A stretch of DNA of 35,588 bases from Ideonella sp. B508-1 (GTDB taxonomy: Bacteria > Pseudomonadota > Gammaproteobacteria > Burkholderiales > Burkholderiaceae_C), in assembly GCF_000333615.1 (NCBI RefSeq), contig NZ_BADL01000592.1:1-35588 (forward strand). The letters run 5' to 3'. Both the position numbers and the translations under genes were made by a program. Below are positions 25,032 through 32,811 of this stretch, in pieces (position 1 is the stretch's first letter; every line of letters begins with the position of its first letter). The notes beneath the pieces are model-generated. The model was not told the DNA's origin, did no database searches, and saw nothing but the letters and a program-made list of their open reading frames with translations.

Positions 25032-26312
25032 ATGCTGGACCTGCTGATCCACAACGCCCGCCTGCCCGATGGCCGCGCCCGCATGGGCGTGGCCGTGCAG
25101 GACGGCCGCATCACCGCCATCGAGGAAGGCCTCAGCCCCGACGCCGCGCCCGCCGCCCAGGGGGTGGATGCGGGCGACCTGCTGCTGAGCCCGCCGTTCG
25201 TCGATGCCCACTTCCACATGGACGCCACGCTGAGCCACGGCCTGCCGCGGGTCAACCAGAGCGGCACGCTGCTGGAGGGCATCGCGCTGTGGGGCGAGCT
25301 CAAACCCCTGCTGACCGCCGAGGCCCTGATCGAGCGTGCCCTGGCCTATTGCGACTGGGCGGTGGCCCAGGGTCTGCTGGCCATCCGCAGCCACGTGGAC
25401 GTGTGCGACCCGCGCCTGCTGGCCGTGGACGCACTGCTGGAGGTCAAAAAGCGCGTGGTGCCCTACCTCGACCTGCAGCTGGTGGCCTTTCCGCAGGACG
25501 GCGTGCTGCGCAGCCCCGGCGCGCTGGACCTGCTGAAGGAGGCACTCAGGCGCGGCGTGGACGTGGTGGGCGGCATCCCCCACTTCGAACGCACCATGGC
25601 CGAGGGCGCGGCCAGCGTGAGGCTGCTGTGCGAGCTGGCGGCCGAGCAGGGCAAGCTTGTCGACATGCACTGCGACGAGAGCGACGACCCGCTGTCGCGC
25701 CATGTCGAGACCCTGGCCTTCGAGACCCAGCGCCTGGGCCTGCACGGCCGCGTCACCGGCTCGCACCTGACCTCCATGCACAGCATGGACAACTACTACG
25801 TCAGCAAGCTGCTGGCCCTGATGGCCGAGGCCCGGCTGAACGTGGTGGCCAACCCGCTGATCAACATCACCCTGCAAGGCCGGCACGACAGCTACCCCAA
25901 GCGGCGCGGCATGACCCGCGTGCCCGAGCAGCTGGCCGCCGGCCTGACCGTGGCCTTCGGCCATGACTGCGTGATGGACCCCTGGTACAGCCTGGGGCAG
26001 GCGGACATGCTGGAGGTGGCCTCCATGGGCCTGCACGTGGCCCAGATGACCAGCCAGGCGGCCATGCGCCAGTGTTTCGAAGCCGTGACCACCGCCCCAG
26101 CCCGGATCCTGGGCCTGGACCACTTCGGCCTGGCGGTGGGCCAGGAGGCCAGCTTCGTGCTGCTGCAGGCCCGTGACCCGGTGGAGGCCCTGCGCCTGCG
26201 GGCCCAGCGCCTGGGCGTGTGGCGCCGCGGGGTGCAGCTGGCCGCCAGCGCGCCGCGCACGACCACCCTGATGCTGCCAGGGCGACCGGCGCAGACCGAC
26301 TTCCTGCGCTGA
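25032..26312 (+). CDS. codA: CodA-type cytosine deaminase, predicted 5-methylcytosine-accepting
   Basis: 426-residue metal-dependent amidohydrolase aligned along its whole length with E. coli CodA. Active-site features are: metal ligands H60 and H62 in PFVDAHFH; Gln in LQLVAFPQDG; His and Glu in VDMHCDESDD; His in GSHLTSMHSM; ANPLINITLQGR with SYPKRRGMTRV; and the catalytic metal Asp D312 in FGHDC. The residue after it is Cys 313, where E. coli has Asp-314 (FGHDD). Asp-314 discriminates against a 5-methyl group, and published homologues lacking it deaminate 5-methylcytosine to thymine. The likely reaction is thus (5-methyl)cytosine to uracil/thymine plus ammonia; that specificity is inference. 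It is divergent from carbonic anhydrase, and no CodB permease gene is adjacent. Confidence 0.9.
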   Translation: MLDLLIHNARLPDGRARMGVAVQDGRITAIEEGLSPDAAPAAQGVDAGDLLLSPPFVDAHFHMDATLSHGLPRVNQSGTLLEGIALWGELKPLLTAEALIERALAYCDWAVAQGLLAIRSHVDVCDPRLLAVDALLEVKKRVVPYLDLQLVAFPQDGVLRSPGALDLLKEALRRGVDVVGGIPHFERTMAEGAASVRLLCELAAEQGKLVDMHCDESDDPLSRHVETLAFETQRLGLHGRVTGSHLTSMHSMDNYYVSKLLALMAEARLNVVANPLINITLQGRHDSYPKRRGMTRVPEQLAAGLTVAFGHDCVMDPWYSLGQADMLEVASMGLHVAQMTSQAAMRQCFEAVTTAPARILGLDHFGLAVGQEASFVLLQARDPVEALRLRAQRLGVWRRGVQLAASAPRTTTLMLPGRPAQTDFLR

Positions 26313-26349
26313 GGGGCCCGGCTAGCATCCGTGGCTGGAGGTTCGTTCC

Positions 26350-26931
26350 ATGCCGCAGTCCCCGATGTTCGCCCGTCCCCTGTCCCGCCGCACCCTGCTT
26401 GCCACCCTGCTGGGGGCCGGCGGTGTCGGCCTGCTGCCCGGCAGCGCCCAGGCCGCCCTGGCCGTGGGGGCCCTGGCCCCCGACTTCACCGTCGATGCCG
26501 CCCTGGGCGGCCAGCCCTTCAAGTTCACGCTCAGCCAGGCCCTGAAGCAGGGCCCGGTGGTGCTGTACTTCTACCCCAAGGCCTTCACCAGCGGCTGCAC
26601 GGTGGAGGCCCACCTCTTCGCCGAGGCCACACCGCAGTTCAAGGCCCTGGGTGCCACCGTCATCGGCCTGTCCAACGACAGCCTGGAGACGGTGAAGAAG
26701 TTCAGCACCGAGGCCTGCCGCAGCGCCTTCGCGGTGGGTGCCGACGACGGCGCCAAGGTGATCAAGGCCTACGACGCCGGGCTGATGCTGGTTCCCGGCA
26801 TGGCCGACCGGGTGTCCTTCGTCATCGCCCCGGACCGCAAGATCCTGCACGTCTACAGCAGCCTGAGCCCCGAGGGCCACATCACCGAGACGATGAAGGC
26901 CGTGCAGGCCTGGCGCGCCGCCCAGCGCTGA
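26350..26931 (+). CDS. Exported peroxiredoxin of the AhpC/TSA (Bcp/PrxQ-like) family
   Basis: 193 residues. A Tat-like leader SRRTLLATLLGAGGVG (residues 12-27) ends near SAQAA. The peroxiredoxin fold follows: GALAPDFTVDAALGG, VVLYFYPKAFTSGCTVEA with the peroxidatic Cys 83, then GATVIGLSNDSLETVKKFS. A second Cys (123, in STEACRSAF) could serve as the resolving residue, although the usual PrxQ spacing is shorter. It would reduce peroxides in the periplasm with thiol partners not seen here. It starts 37 bases after the codA gene, with a GGAGG (about 26337-26341) upstream, and could be cotranscribed with it. Confidence 0.9.
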   Translation: MPQSPMFARPLSRRTLLATLLGAGGVGLLPGSAQAALAVGALAPDFTVDAALGGQPFKFTLSQALKQGPVVLYFYPKAFTSGCTVEAHLFAEATPQFKALGATVIGLSNDSLETVKKFSTEACRSAFAVGADDGAKVIKAYDAGLMLVPGMADRVSFVIAPDRKILHVYSSLSPEGHITETMKAVQAWRAAQR

Positions 26932-26984
26932 GTTCCCCCCCACCGAGTCGATCCGCCCCACGCTGGCGCGCCCGCCGCGCCTGG

Positions 26985-27010
26985 GCGTGCGGCTTGGTGC
27001 GTCCGCACGC
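26985..27010. terminator. 8-bp inverted repeat after the peroxiredoxin gene
   Basis: GCGTGCGG (26985-26992) and CCGCACGC (27003-27010) are perfect complements with a 10-base loop. A smaller stem GGCGCG/CGCGCC lies just before (26965-26981). No T-run follows, so termination is uncertain. The 175-base gap 26932-27106 also holds a TGTGCACA palindrome (27014-27021) and the operator-like site at 27036. Confidence 0.35.
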
Positions 27011-27035
27011 ATCTGTGCACAGTCTTGATGCACCA

Positions 27036-27051
27036 ATCTTGCATACAAGAT
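27036..27051. promoter_or_regulatory. Candidate FCD-GntR operator
   Basis: ATCTTGCATACAAGAT is symmetric at 14 of 16 positions and resembles the TTGTATACAA-type sites bound by FadR/FCD-group GntR regulators. It lies 56-71 bases upstream of the GntR gene that heads the ABC operon, in an AT-richer patch expected to carry the promoter. Autoregulation of the whole operon is the natural reading. The base symmetry is observed and the binding protein inferred. Confidence 0.55.
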
Positions 27052-27106
27052 GTGTAGACCATGGCATGGATTTCGCTGGTGAAGAGGTCAGACGCCTTTT
27101 CACACC

Positions 27107-27883
27107 ATGACCTCCAGCGACATCGCCGACCGCATCGTGGCCGCCATCCTGGCCCAGAAGCTGGCCCCCGGGGCCCGCCTGGGTGAGCAGCCCCTGTCCC
27201 TGCTGTTCGACTGCAGCCGCACCCTGGTGCGCGAAGCCCTGATGCAGCTGGCCGCCCGCGGCATCGTCACCGTCAGCGCACGCCGCGGCTGGTTCGTGGT
27301 GCAGCCCTCCGAAGCCGAGGCGCGCGAGGCCTTCGAGGCCCGCCGGGTGATCGAGACCGGACTGATCCGCAGCGCCGGCGCGATGAAGCCGGCCCAGCTC
27401 CAGCGCCTGCAGCAGCACCTGAAGGACGAGCAGTCCTCGCTCCAGGGCCCGGACGTGGGCCGGCGCAGCTACCTGCTGGGCGACTTCCATGTCTGCCTGG
27501 CCGAGTGCCTGGGCAACCAACTGCTGGCCGACACGCTGCGCGACTTCACCGCCCGCACCACGCTGATCGCCATGCTCTACCAGTCCACCCACGACGCCGA
27601 GCATTCCTGCGCCGAGCATGTGCAGATCGTCGAGGCCCTGGCCCGCGGCGACACCGCCCGCGCCGAGGCCCTGATGGCCGAGCACATCGGCCATGTGCAG
27701 GAGGCCCTGCGCCTGCACGACACCGCCGCCGACGACCCGCTGGCCGAGCTGCGCCAGGCCCTGGCTCCCGTCGACGGCAGCGCTGCCCCCGCCCCTGGCC
27801 GCAAGCGGCGCCGCCCCCGGCTGGCCCAGGACGCCCCCGACACCGATTCCACCCCCGCCCCCTACCTAGGAGATCTGCTGTGA
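27107..27883 (+). CDS. GntR-family transcriptional regulator, FCD type
   Basis: 258 residues. The N-terminal winged helix (about 5-70) has ADRIVAAILAQKLAPGARLGEQPLSLLFDCSRTLVREALMQLAARGIV. The C-terminal all-helical FCD ligand domain includes GDFHVCLAECLGNQLLAD and SCAEHVQIVEALARGDTARAEALMAEHI, whose Asp and His residues usually bind a metal and a carboxylate ligand. The last 40 residues are a basic, Pro-rich tail not typical of the family. Its TGA overlaps the ATG of the binding-protein gene by one base, so regulator and transporter are one operon. The likely effector is the transported amino-acid-like compound or a metabolite of it. Confidence 0.92.
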   Translation: MTSSDIADRIVAAILAQKLAPGARLGEQPLSLLFDCSRTLVREALMQLAARGIVTVSARRGWFVVQPSEAEAREAFEARRVIETGLIRSAGAMKPAQLQRLQQHLKDEQSSLQGPDVGRRSYLLGDFHVCLAECLGNQLLADTLRDFTARTTLIAMLYQSTHDAEHSCAEHVQIVEALARGDTARAEALMAEHIGHVQEALRLHDTAADDPLAELRQALAPVDGSAAPAPGRKRRRPRLAQDAPDTDSTPAPYLGDLL

Positions 27884-28683
27884 TGAACACCCCGATGCGC
27901 AAGCGCGGCCTGCTGGCCGCCGCCCTGGGCCTGGCCCTGAGCCTGACCGCCGCCAGCGCCCTGGCCCAGACCGCCCTGGCCGACATCCAGAAGAACAAGC
28001 TGGTGCGCATTGCCGTGCCCACCGACTTCCCGCCCTACGGCTTCGTCGGCGTGGACATGGCGCCCCAGGGCCTGGATGTGGACATGGCCCGCCTGATCGC
28101 CGACAAGCTGGGCGCCAAGCTGGAGCTGGTGCCGGTGAGCAGCCCCAACCGCATCCCCTACCTGCAGAGCAAGAAGGTGGACATGGTCATCTCCACCCTG
28201 GGCAAGAACCCCGAGCGCGAGAAGGTCATCAACTTCAGCGCCGCCTACTCGCCCTTCTTCCAGGGCATCTACGCACCCAAGTCGCTCAAGGTGAGCAGCG
28301 TGGCCGACCTGGCCGGCAAGTCGGTGGCCGTCACCCGCGGTGCCATCGAGGACCAGGAGCTGACCCGCGTGGCCCCGGCCGGCACCGACATCAAGCGCTT
28401 CGAGGACAACAACGCCACCGTCTCGGCCTTTGTCTCGCACCAGACCCAGGTGATCGCCACGGGCGTCTCGGTGGCCGAGGTGATGATGCAGCGCAACCCC
28501 GCCCTGGGCACCGAGTACAAGGTGCTGCTCAAGGAGAGCCCCAACCACATCGGCCTGGCCAAGGGCGAGGACGCACTGCTGGCCAAGGTCAACGAGATCA
28601 TCGCCCAGGCCAAGGCCACCGGCGAGCTGGACAAGCTCTCGCAAAAGTGGCTCAAGCGCCCGGCCGGCAACCTGCCGCAGTGA
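27883..28683 (+). CDS. Polar amino-acid ABC transporter substrate-binding protein (family 3)
   Basis: 266-residue periplasmic receptor. A Sec signal peptide (GLLAAALGLALSLTAASALAQ) is followed by the SBP_bac_3 fold: VRIAVPTDFPPYGFVG, GLDVDMARLIADKLGAKLELVPV, VDMVISTLGKNPEREKVINFS and LAGKSVAVTRGAIEDQEL. Relatives bind amino acids or amine-containing metabolites; the ligand is not evident. AGGAG about ten bases before the ATG supports the start. Two permeases and an ATPase follow in order, giving a complete importer. Confidence 0.93.
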   Translation: MNTPMRKRGLLAAALGLALSLTAASALAQTALADIQKNKLVRIAVPTDFPPYGFVGVDMAPQGLDVDMARLIADKLGAKLELVPVSSPNRIPYLQSKKVDMVISTLGKNPEREKVINFSAAYSPFFQGIYAPKSLKVSSVADLAGKSVAVTRGAIEDQELTRVAPAGTDIKRFEDNNATVSAFVSHQTQVIATGVSVAEVMMQRNPALGTEYKVLLKESPNHIGLAKGEDALLAKVNEIIAQAKATGELDKLSQKWLKRPAGNLPQ

Positions 28684-28706
28684 GCTGAAGCCACCGGGTG
28701 ACCGCC

Positions 28707-29375
28707 ATGTCCATCCAACTTGATTTCGGCGCGGTGCTGGCCCAGTGGCCGCTGCTGCTCCAGGGCATCGCCTGGACGGCCGGCCTGACGGCCGTCTCGA
28801 CCGTGGCCGGCCTGGGGCTGGGCATCGCGGCCGCCTGGGCCCGCAACGAAGGCCCGCTGCCGCTGCGCTGGACGGTGGGGCTGTATGTGGAGCTGATCCG
28901 CAACACGCCCTTCATCATCCAGCTCTTCTTCGTCTTCTTCGGCCTGCCCGCCCTGGGCGTGCAGCTGAGCCCCGCCTGGGCCAGCGTGCTGGCCATGGTG
29001 GTCAACCTCAGCGCCTACGCCACCGAGATCATCCGCGCCGGTATCCGTGCCACGCCGCGCGGCCAGATCGAGGCGGCGCAGAGCCTGGCCATGGCGCCCG
29101 CGCAGATCTTCCTGCACGTGGTGCTGCCGCCCGCGCTGCGCCGCGTGTGGCCGGCGCTGGTCAGCCAGGTCATCATCGTGATGCTGGGCTCCTCGGTCTG
29201 CGGCCAGATCTCCACCGAAGAGCTGAGCTACGCCGCCAACCTGATCCAGAGCCGCAACTTCCGCGCCTTCGAGGCCTTCATCATCGCCGCGGCCATCTAC
29301 CTGGCCCTGTCGGTGGGCCTGCGCCACCTGCTCAACCGCCTGGGCGCGCGCTGGCTGGGAGGTGCCCATGGTTGA
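28707..29375 (+). CDS. Polar amino-acid ABC transporter permease (first subunit)
   Basis: 222-residue inner-membrane permease of the HisM/GlnP type. The motifs LYVELIRNTPFIIQLFFVFFGLP and AYATEIIRAGIRATPRGQIEAAQSL (the EAA loop) then VVLPPALRRVWPALVSQ are characteristic. About five membrane helices. The ATG at 28707 is preferred over an in-frame GTG nine bases earlier. It overlaps the second permease gene by 8 bases, and the two should form a heterodimer. Confidence 0.93.
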   Translation: MSIQLDFGAVLAQWPLLLQGIAWTAGLTAVSTVAGLGLGIAAAWARNEGPLPLRWTVGLYVELIRNTPFIIQLFFVFFGLPALGVQLSPAWASVLAMVVNLSAYATEIIRAGIRATPRGQIEAAQSLAMAPAQIFLHVVLPPALRRVWPALVSQVIIVMLGSSVCGQISTEELSYAANLIQSRNFRAFEAFIIAAAIYLALSVGLRHLLNRLGARWLGGAHG

Positions 29376-30004
29376 CTTCACCCTCTGGGACATCGTGCGC
29401 AACCTGCTGCTGGCCGCGCGCTGGACGGTGGGGCTGTCGCTGGTGGCCTTCGTCGGCGGTGGCCTGCTGGGCGCGGCCCTCTTGCTGCTGCGCAGCGGCC
29501 AGGGCGCCTGGACACGCCGCGCCATCGCCGCCTATGTGCAGGTCTTCCAGGGCACGCCGCTGCTGATGCAGCTCTTCCTGGCCTACTTCGGCATGGCGCT
29601 GATCGGCGTGGAGACCTCGGCCTGGGTGGCCGCGGCGGTGGCGCTGTCGCTCTACACCGCGGCCTACCTGACCGAGATCTGGCACGGCTGCGTGCTGGCC
29701 ATCCCCAAGGGCCAGTGGGAGGCTGCGCAGAGCCTGGCCCTGAACCACCTGGAGCTGATGCGCCACGTCATCCTGCCGCAGGCCGCCCGCATCGGCGTGG
29801 GGCCCACGGTGGGCTTTCTGGTGCAGGTCATCAAGGGCACGGCCCTGGCCTCGGTCATCGGCTTCGTCGAGCTGACCAAGGCCGGCACCATGATCACCAA
29901 CGCCACCTTCCAGCCCTTCCTCGTCTACAGCGTCGTGGCCCTGATGTACTTCGCGCTGTGCTTCCCCATCAGCCAACTGGCCCGTCACCTGGAGAAGAAG
30001 CTTC

Positions 30005-30018
<14 letters not shown>
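29368..30018 (+). CDS. Polar amino-acid ABC transporter permease (second subunit)
   Basis: 216-residue permease partner. Family motifs are AYVQVFQGTPLLMQLFLAYFG, then YLTEIWHGCVLAIPKGQWEAAQSLAL (the EAA loop) and VILPQAARIGVGPTVGF, followed by IKGTALASVIGFVEL. The start at 29368 has GGGAGG five bases upstream; the in-frame GTG at 29362 would lie inside that site. The 3' end overlaps the ATPase gene by 14 bases. Confidence 0.93.
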
Positions 30019-30751
<733 letters not shown>

Positions 30752-30757
30752 GCGGGT

Positions 30758-31315
30758 TCAGCCCAAAGCCAGCGCCTGCGCCAACCAGCCCTCGAGCAGC
30801 GGCCGCGCAGTCTGGAACTGCTCGGGCCGCAGCAGGCCTTCGGCCAGCGCGCCCAGCAGGCAGACCCGCACCGCGGTACCGGCCTGGTGGTCGACCGCCA
30901 CCCGCTGGATGTTGCGCTGAAGCCTGAACAAGGCCATCTGGCTGCGCTGACGCACCTCCACCACCGTCGCATTGCGTGCCAGCAGCAGGCACAGCCGACG
31001 CTGGGCCGGGTCGTCGATGGTGTCGATCAGGGCCCCGGCCAGGGCCGAGGCAGGCGCACGATGCAAGGCCGCGAGGGGAATGCTCTCCAGAGACAGCCTG
31101 CGGGACTGCAGCAGCGCCATCAGCAGCGCCGACTTGTCGGCGAAGTGCCAGTACAGCGCTCCGCGGGTCAGTCCCGCTGCCCGCACCACCGCCTCAAGCG
31201 AAGCATCGGCAACGCCCACGCAGCAGAACACCTGCTCGGCGGCCACCAGCAGGCGCTGGCGTGTCTGGGCCGAGGGCCGGCAGGCGCGATCACCGCGAAG
31301 AGCCGCCCCCCGCAC
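30758..31315 (-). CDS. TetR/AcrR-family regulator of the RND pump
   Basis: 185 residues. The N-terminal helix-turn-helix (about 18-62) includes TRQRLLVAAEQVFCCVGVADASLEAVVRAAGLTRGALYWHFADKSALL, very like AcrR. The C-terminal ligand-binding part is poorly conserved, as usual. The start is a GTG (31315), 13 bases after the stop of the channel gene, so it is probably the last gene of the pump operon rather than divergent as in acrAB. It would repress the operon and be released by pump substrates; this is inferred from family and position. It has several Cys near the N-terminus (FCCVGV). Confidence 0.88.
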   Translation of the reverse strand: MRGAALRGDRACRPSAQTRQRLLVAAEQVFCCVGVADASLEAVVRAAGLTRGALYWHFADKSALLMALLQSRRLSLESIPLAALHRAPASALAGALIDTIDDPAQRRLCLLLARNATVVEVRQRSQMALFRLQRNIQRVAVDHQAGTAVRVCLLGALAEGLLRPEQFQTARPLLEGWLAQALALG

Positions 31316-31328
31316 ACCCAGGTCCTGC

Positions 31329-32810
31329 TCAGGAGGCCTCGCCCGCCACCGACCTCGCCACGGCAGCAGACGGTGCGGACGGCGTCTGCTCCGTCCAGCC
31401 GCCGCCCAGCGCCTTGTACAGCGTGACCAGGTTGCTGGCCTTGGTCAGCTCGATGCTGATCAGGCTCTGCTGCGCGCTGTACAGGCTGCGCTGGGCGTCC
31501 AGCACACTCAGATAGCTGTCCACACCCATCTGGTAGCGGGCGTCGGAGAGCCTCAGGCTTTGCTGCGTGGCGTCGACCAGGCGGGCCTGGGCCTCTTGCC
31601 GCTCGCTCACCGTGGCCCGCACGGACAGGGCATCGGAGACTTCCTGGAAGGCGGACTGGATGGCCTTCTCGTACTGGGCCACCGCGATGGCGCGGTCGGC
31701 CTTGGCACTGTCCAACGAGGCCTGGTTGGCCCCGGCGTCGAACAGGGGCAGCGACAGCTGCGGCGCGAAGGTCCAGCTGCCCTGCCCGCTCTTGAAGAGC
31801 TGGCTGAGCTCGCTGCTGCTGTAGCCGGCCGAAGCGGTCAGGCTGATGCGCGGGAAGAAGGCCGCCCGCGCCGCGCCGATGTTGGCATTGGCGGCCTGCA
31901 GGGTGTGCTCGGCCGAGCGGATGTCCGGGCGCCGGATGAGCAGGTCCGAAGGCAGGCCCACGGGCAAGTCGCCATGGCCCGCGAAGGCCTGCGCCAGCAC
32001 GTCGGCAGAGGCCGGCGGCAGCAGGCGGTCCGGCACGTCGGTGCCCACGAGCACAGCCAGGGCGTGGCGGTCCTGGGCGACCTGGGCGGTGTAGCTGGCC
32101 ACGTCCACCCGGGCCGACTCCAGGCTGCTCTGCGTCTGCCGCAGGGTCAGCTCGGAGGAAGAGCCCAGCGCGTAGCTGCGCTGGGTCAGGTCCTGGGTGG
32201 TCTGGCGGGTCTCCAGGGTCTGGCGCGCCAGCGCCAGCAGGGCCTGGTCGGCCGCCAGGGTCAGGTAGCTGCTGGCCACCTGGGCCACCAGGCTGATGCG
32301 GGTGCTCTGCGTCGCCTCGGCGGTGCTGAGGTAGGACTGCAGGGCCTGCTCGTTGAGGCTGCGCACCCGGCCGAAGAGGTCCAGCTCATAGGCCGAGAAG
32401 CCGATGCCGGCGCTGTAGGCATGGGTGACCAGGGCCCGGCCGGTGCCGGTCTGGTCGGCCGGCGTGCGGGTGCCCGTGCCACCGGCCGTGGCGTTGATGC
32501 CGGGGAACAGGTCCGCCTCCTGGATGCGGTAGGCCGCGCGGGACTTCTCGATGTTCAGCACCGCCACCCGCAGGTCGCGGTTGTTCGTCAGCGCCAGCGC
32601 GATGAGCTCGCGCAGGCGGCTGTCGGCGACGAAGTCGCGCCAGCCCAGGTCCGCGGCGGCCACGCCGGAGGCCGCCGCAGGGGCCGCCTCGGGATAGTGG
32701 TCCGCCACCGGCAGCGGGGGCCGCTCATAGTCCGGCATCAGGGTGCAGCCGCTCAGCAGGGCCAGCGCGGCCGCGGCGATCAGGGAAAGGGACGTCAGGG
32801 AGCGGGGCAT
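31329..32810 (-). CDS. OprM/AdeC-family outer-membrane efflux channel lipoprotein
   Basis: 493 residues. The lipoprotein signal ends LALLSGC (Cys 22), followed by [13 protein letters not shown] as in OprM. Two OEP repeats show [88 protein letters not shown] and the ending [12 protein letters not shown]. It is the exit duct of the RND pump, whose stop codon is separated from this ATG by one base. A TetR gene follows. It is a different, OprM-like channel from the NodT protein at 8957. Confidence 0.94.
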   Translation of the reverse strand: MPRSLTSLSLIAAAALALLSGCTLMPDYERPPLPVADHYPEAAPAAASGVAAADLGWRDFVADSRLRELIALALTNNRDLRVAVLNIEKSRAAYRIQEADLFPGINATAGGTGTRTPADQTGTGRALVTHAYSAGIGFSAYELDLFGRVRSLNEQALQSYLSTAEATQSTRISLVAQVASSYLTLAADQALLALARQTLETRQTTQDLTQRSYALGSSSELTLRQTQSSLESARVDVASYTAQVAQDRHALAVLVGTDVPDRLLPPASADVLAQAFAGHGDLPVGLPSDLLIRRPDIRSAEHTLQAANANIGAARAAFFPRISLTASAGYSSSELSQLFKSGQGSWTFAPQLSLPLFDAGANQASLDSAKADRAIAVAQYEKAIQSAFQEVSDALSVRATVSERQEAQARLVDATQQSLRLSDARYQMGVDSYLSVLDAQRSLYSAQQSLISIELTKASNLVTLYKALGGGWTEQTPSAPSAAVARSVAGEAS

Positions 32811-32811
32811 C

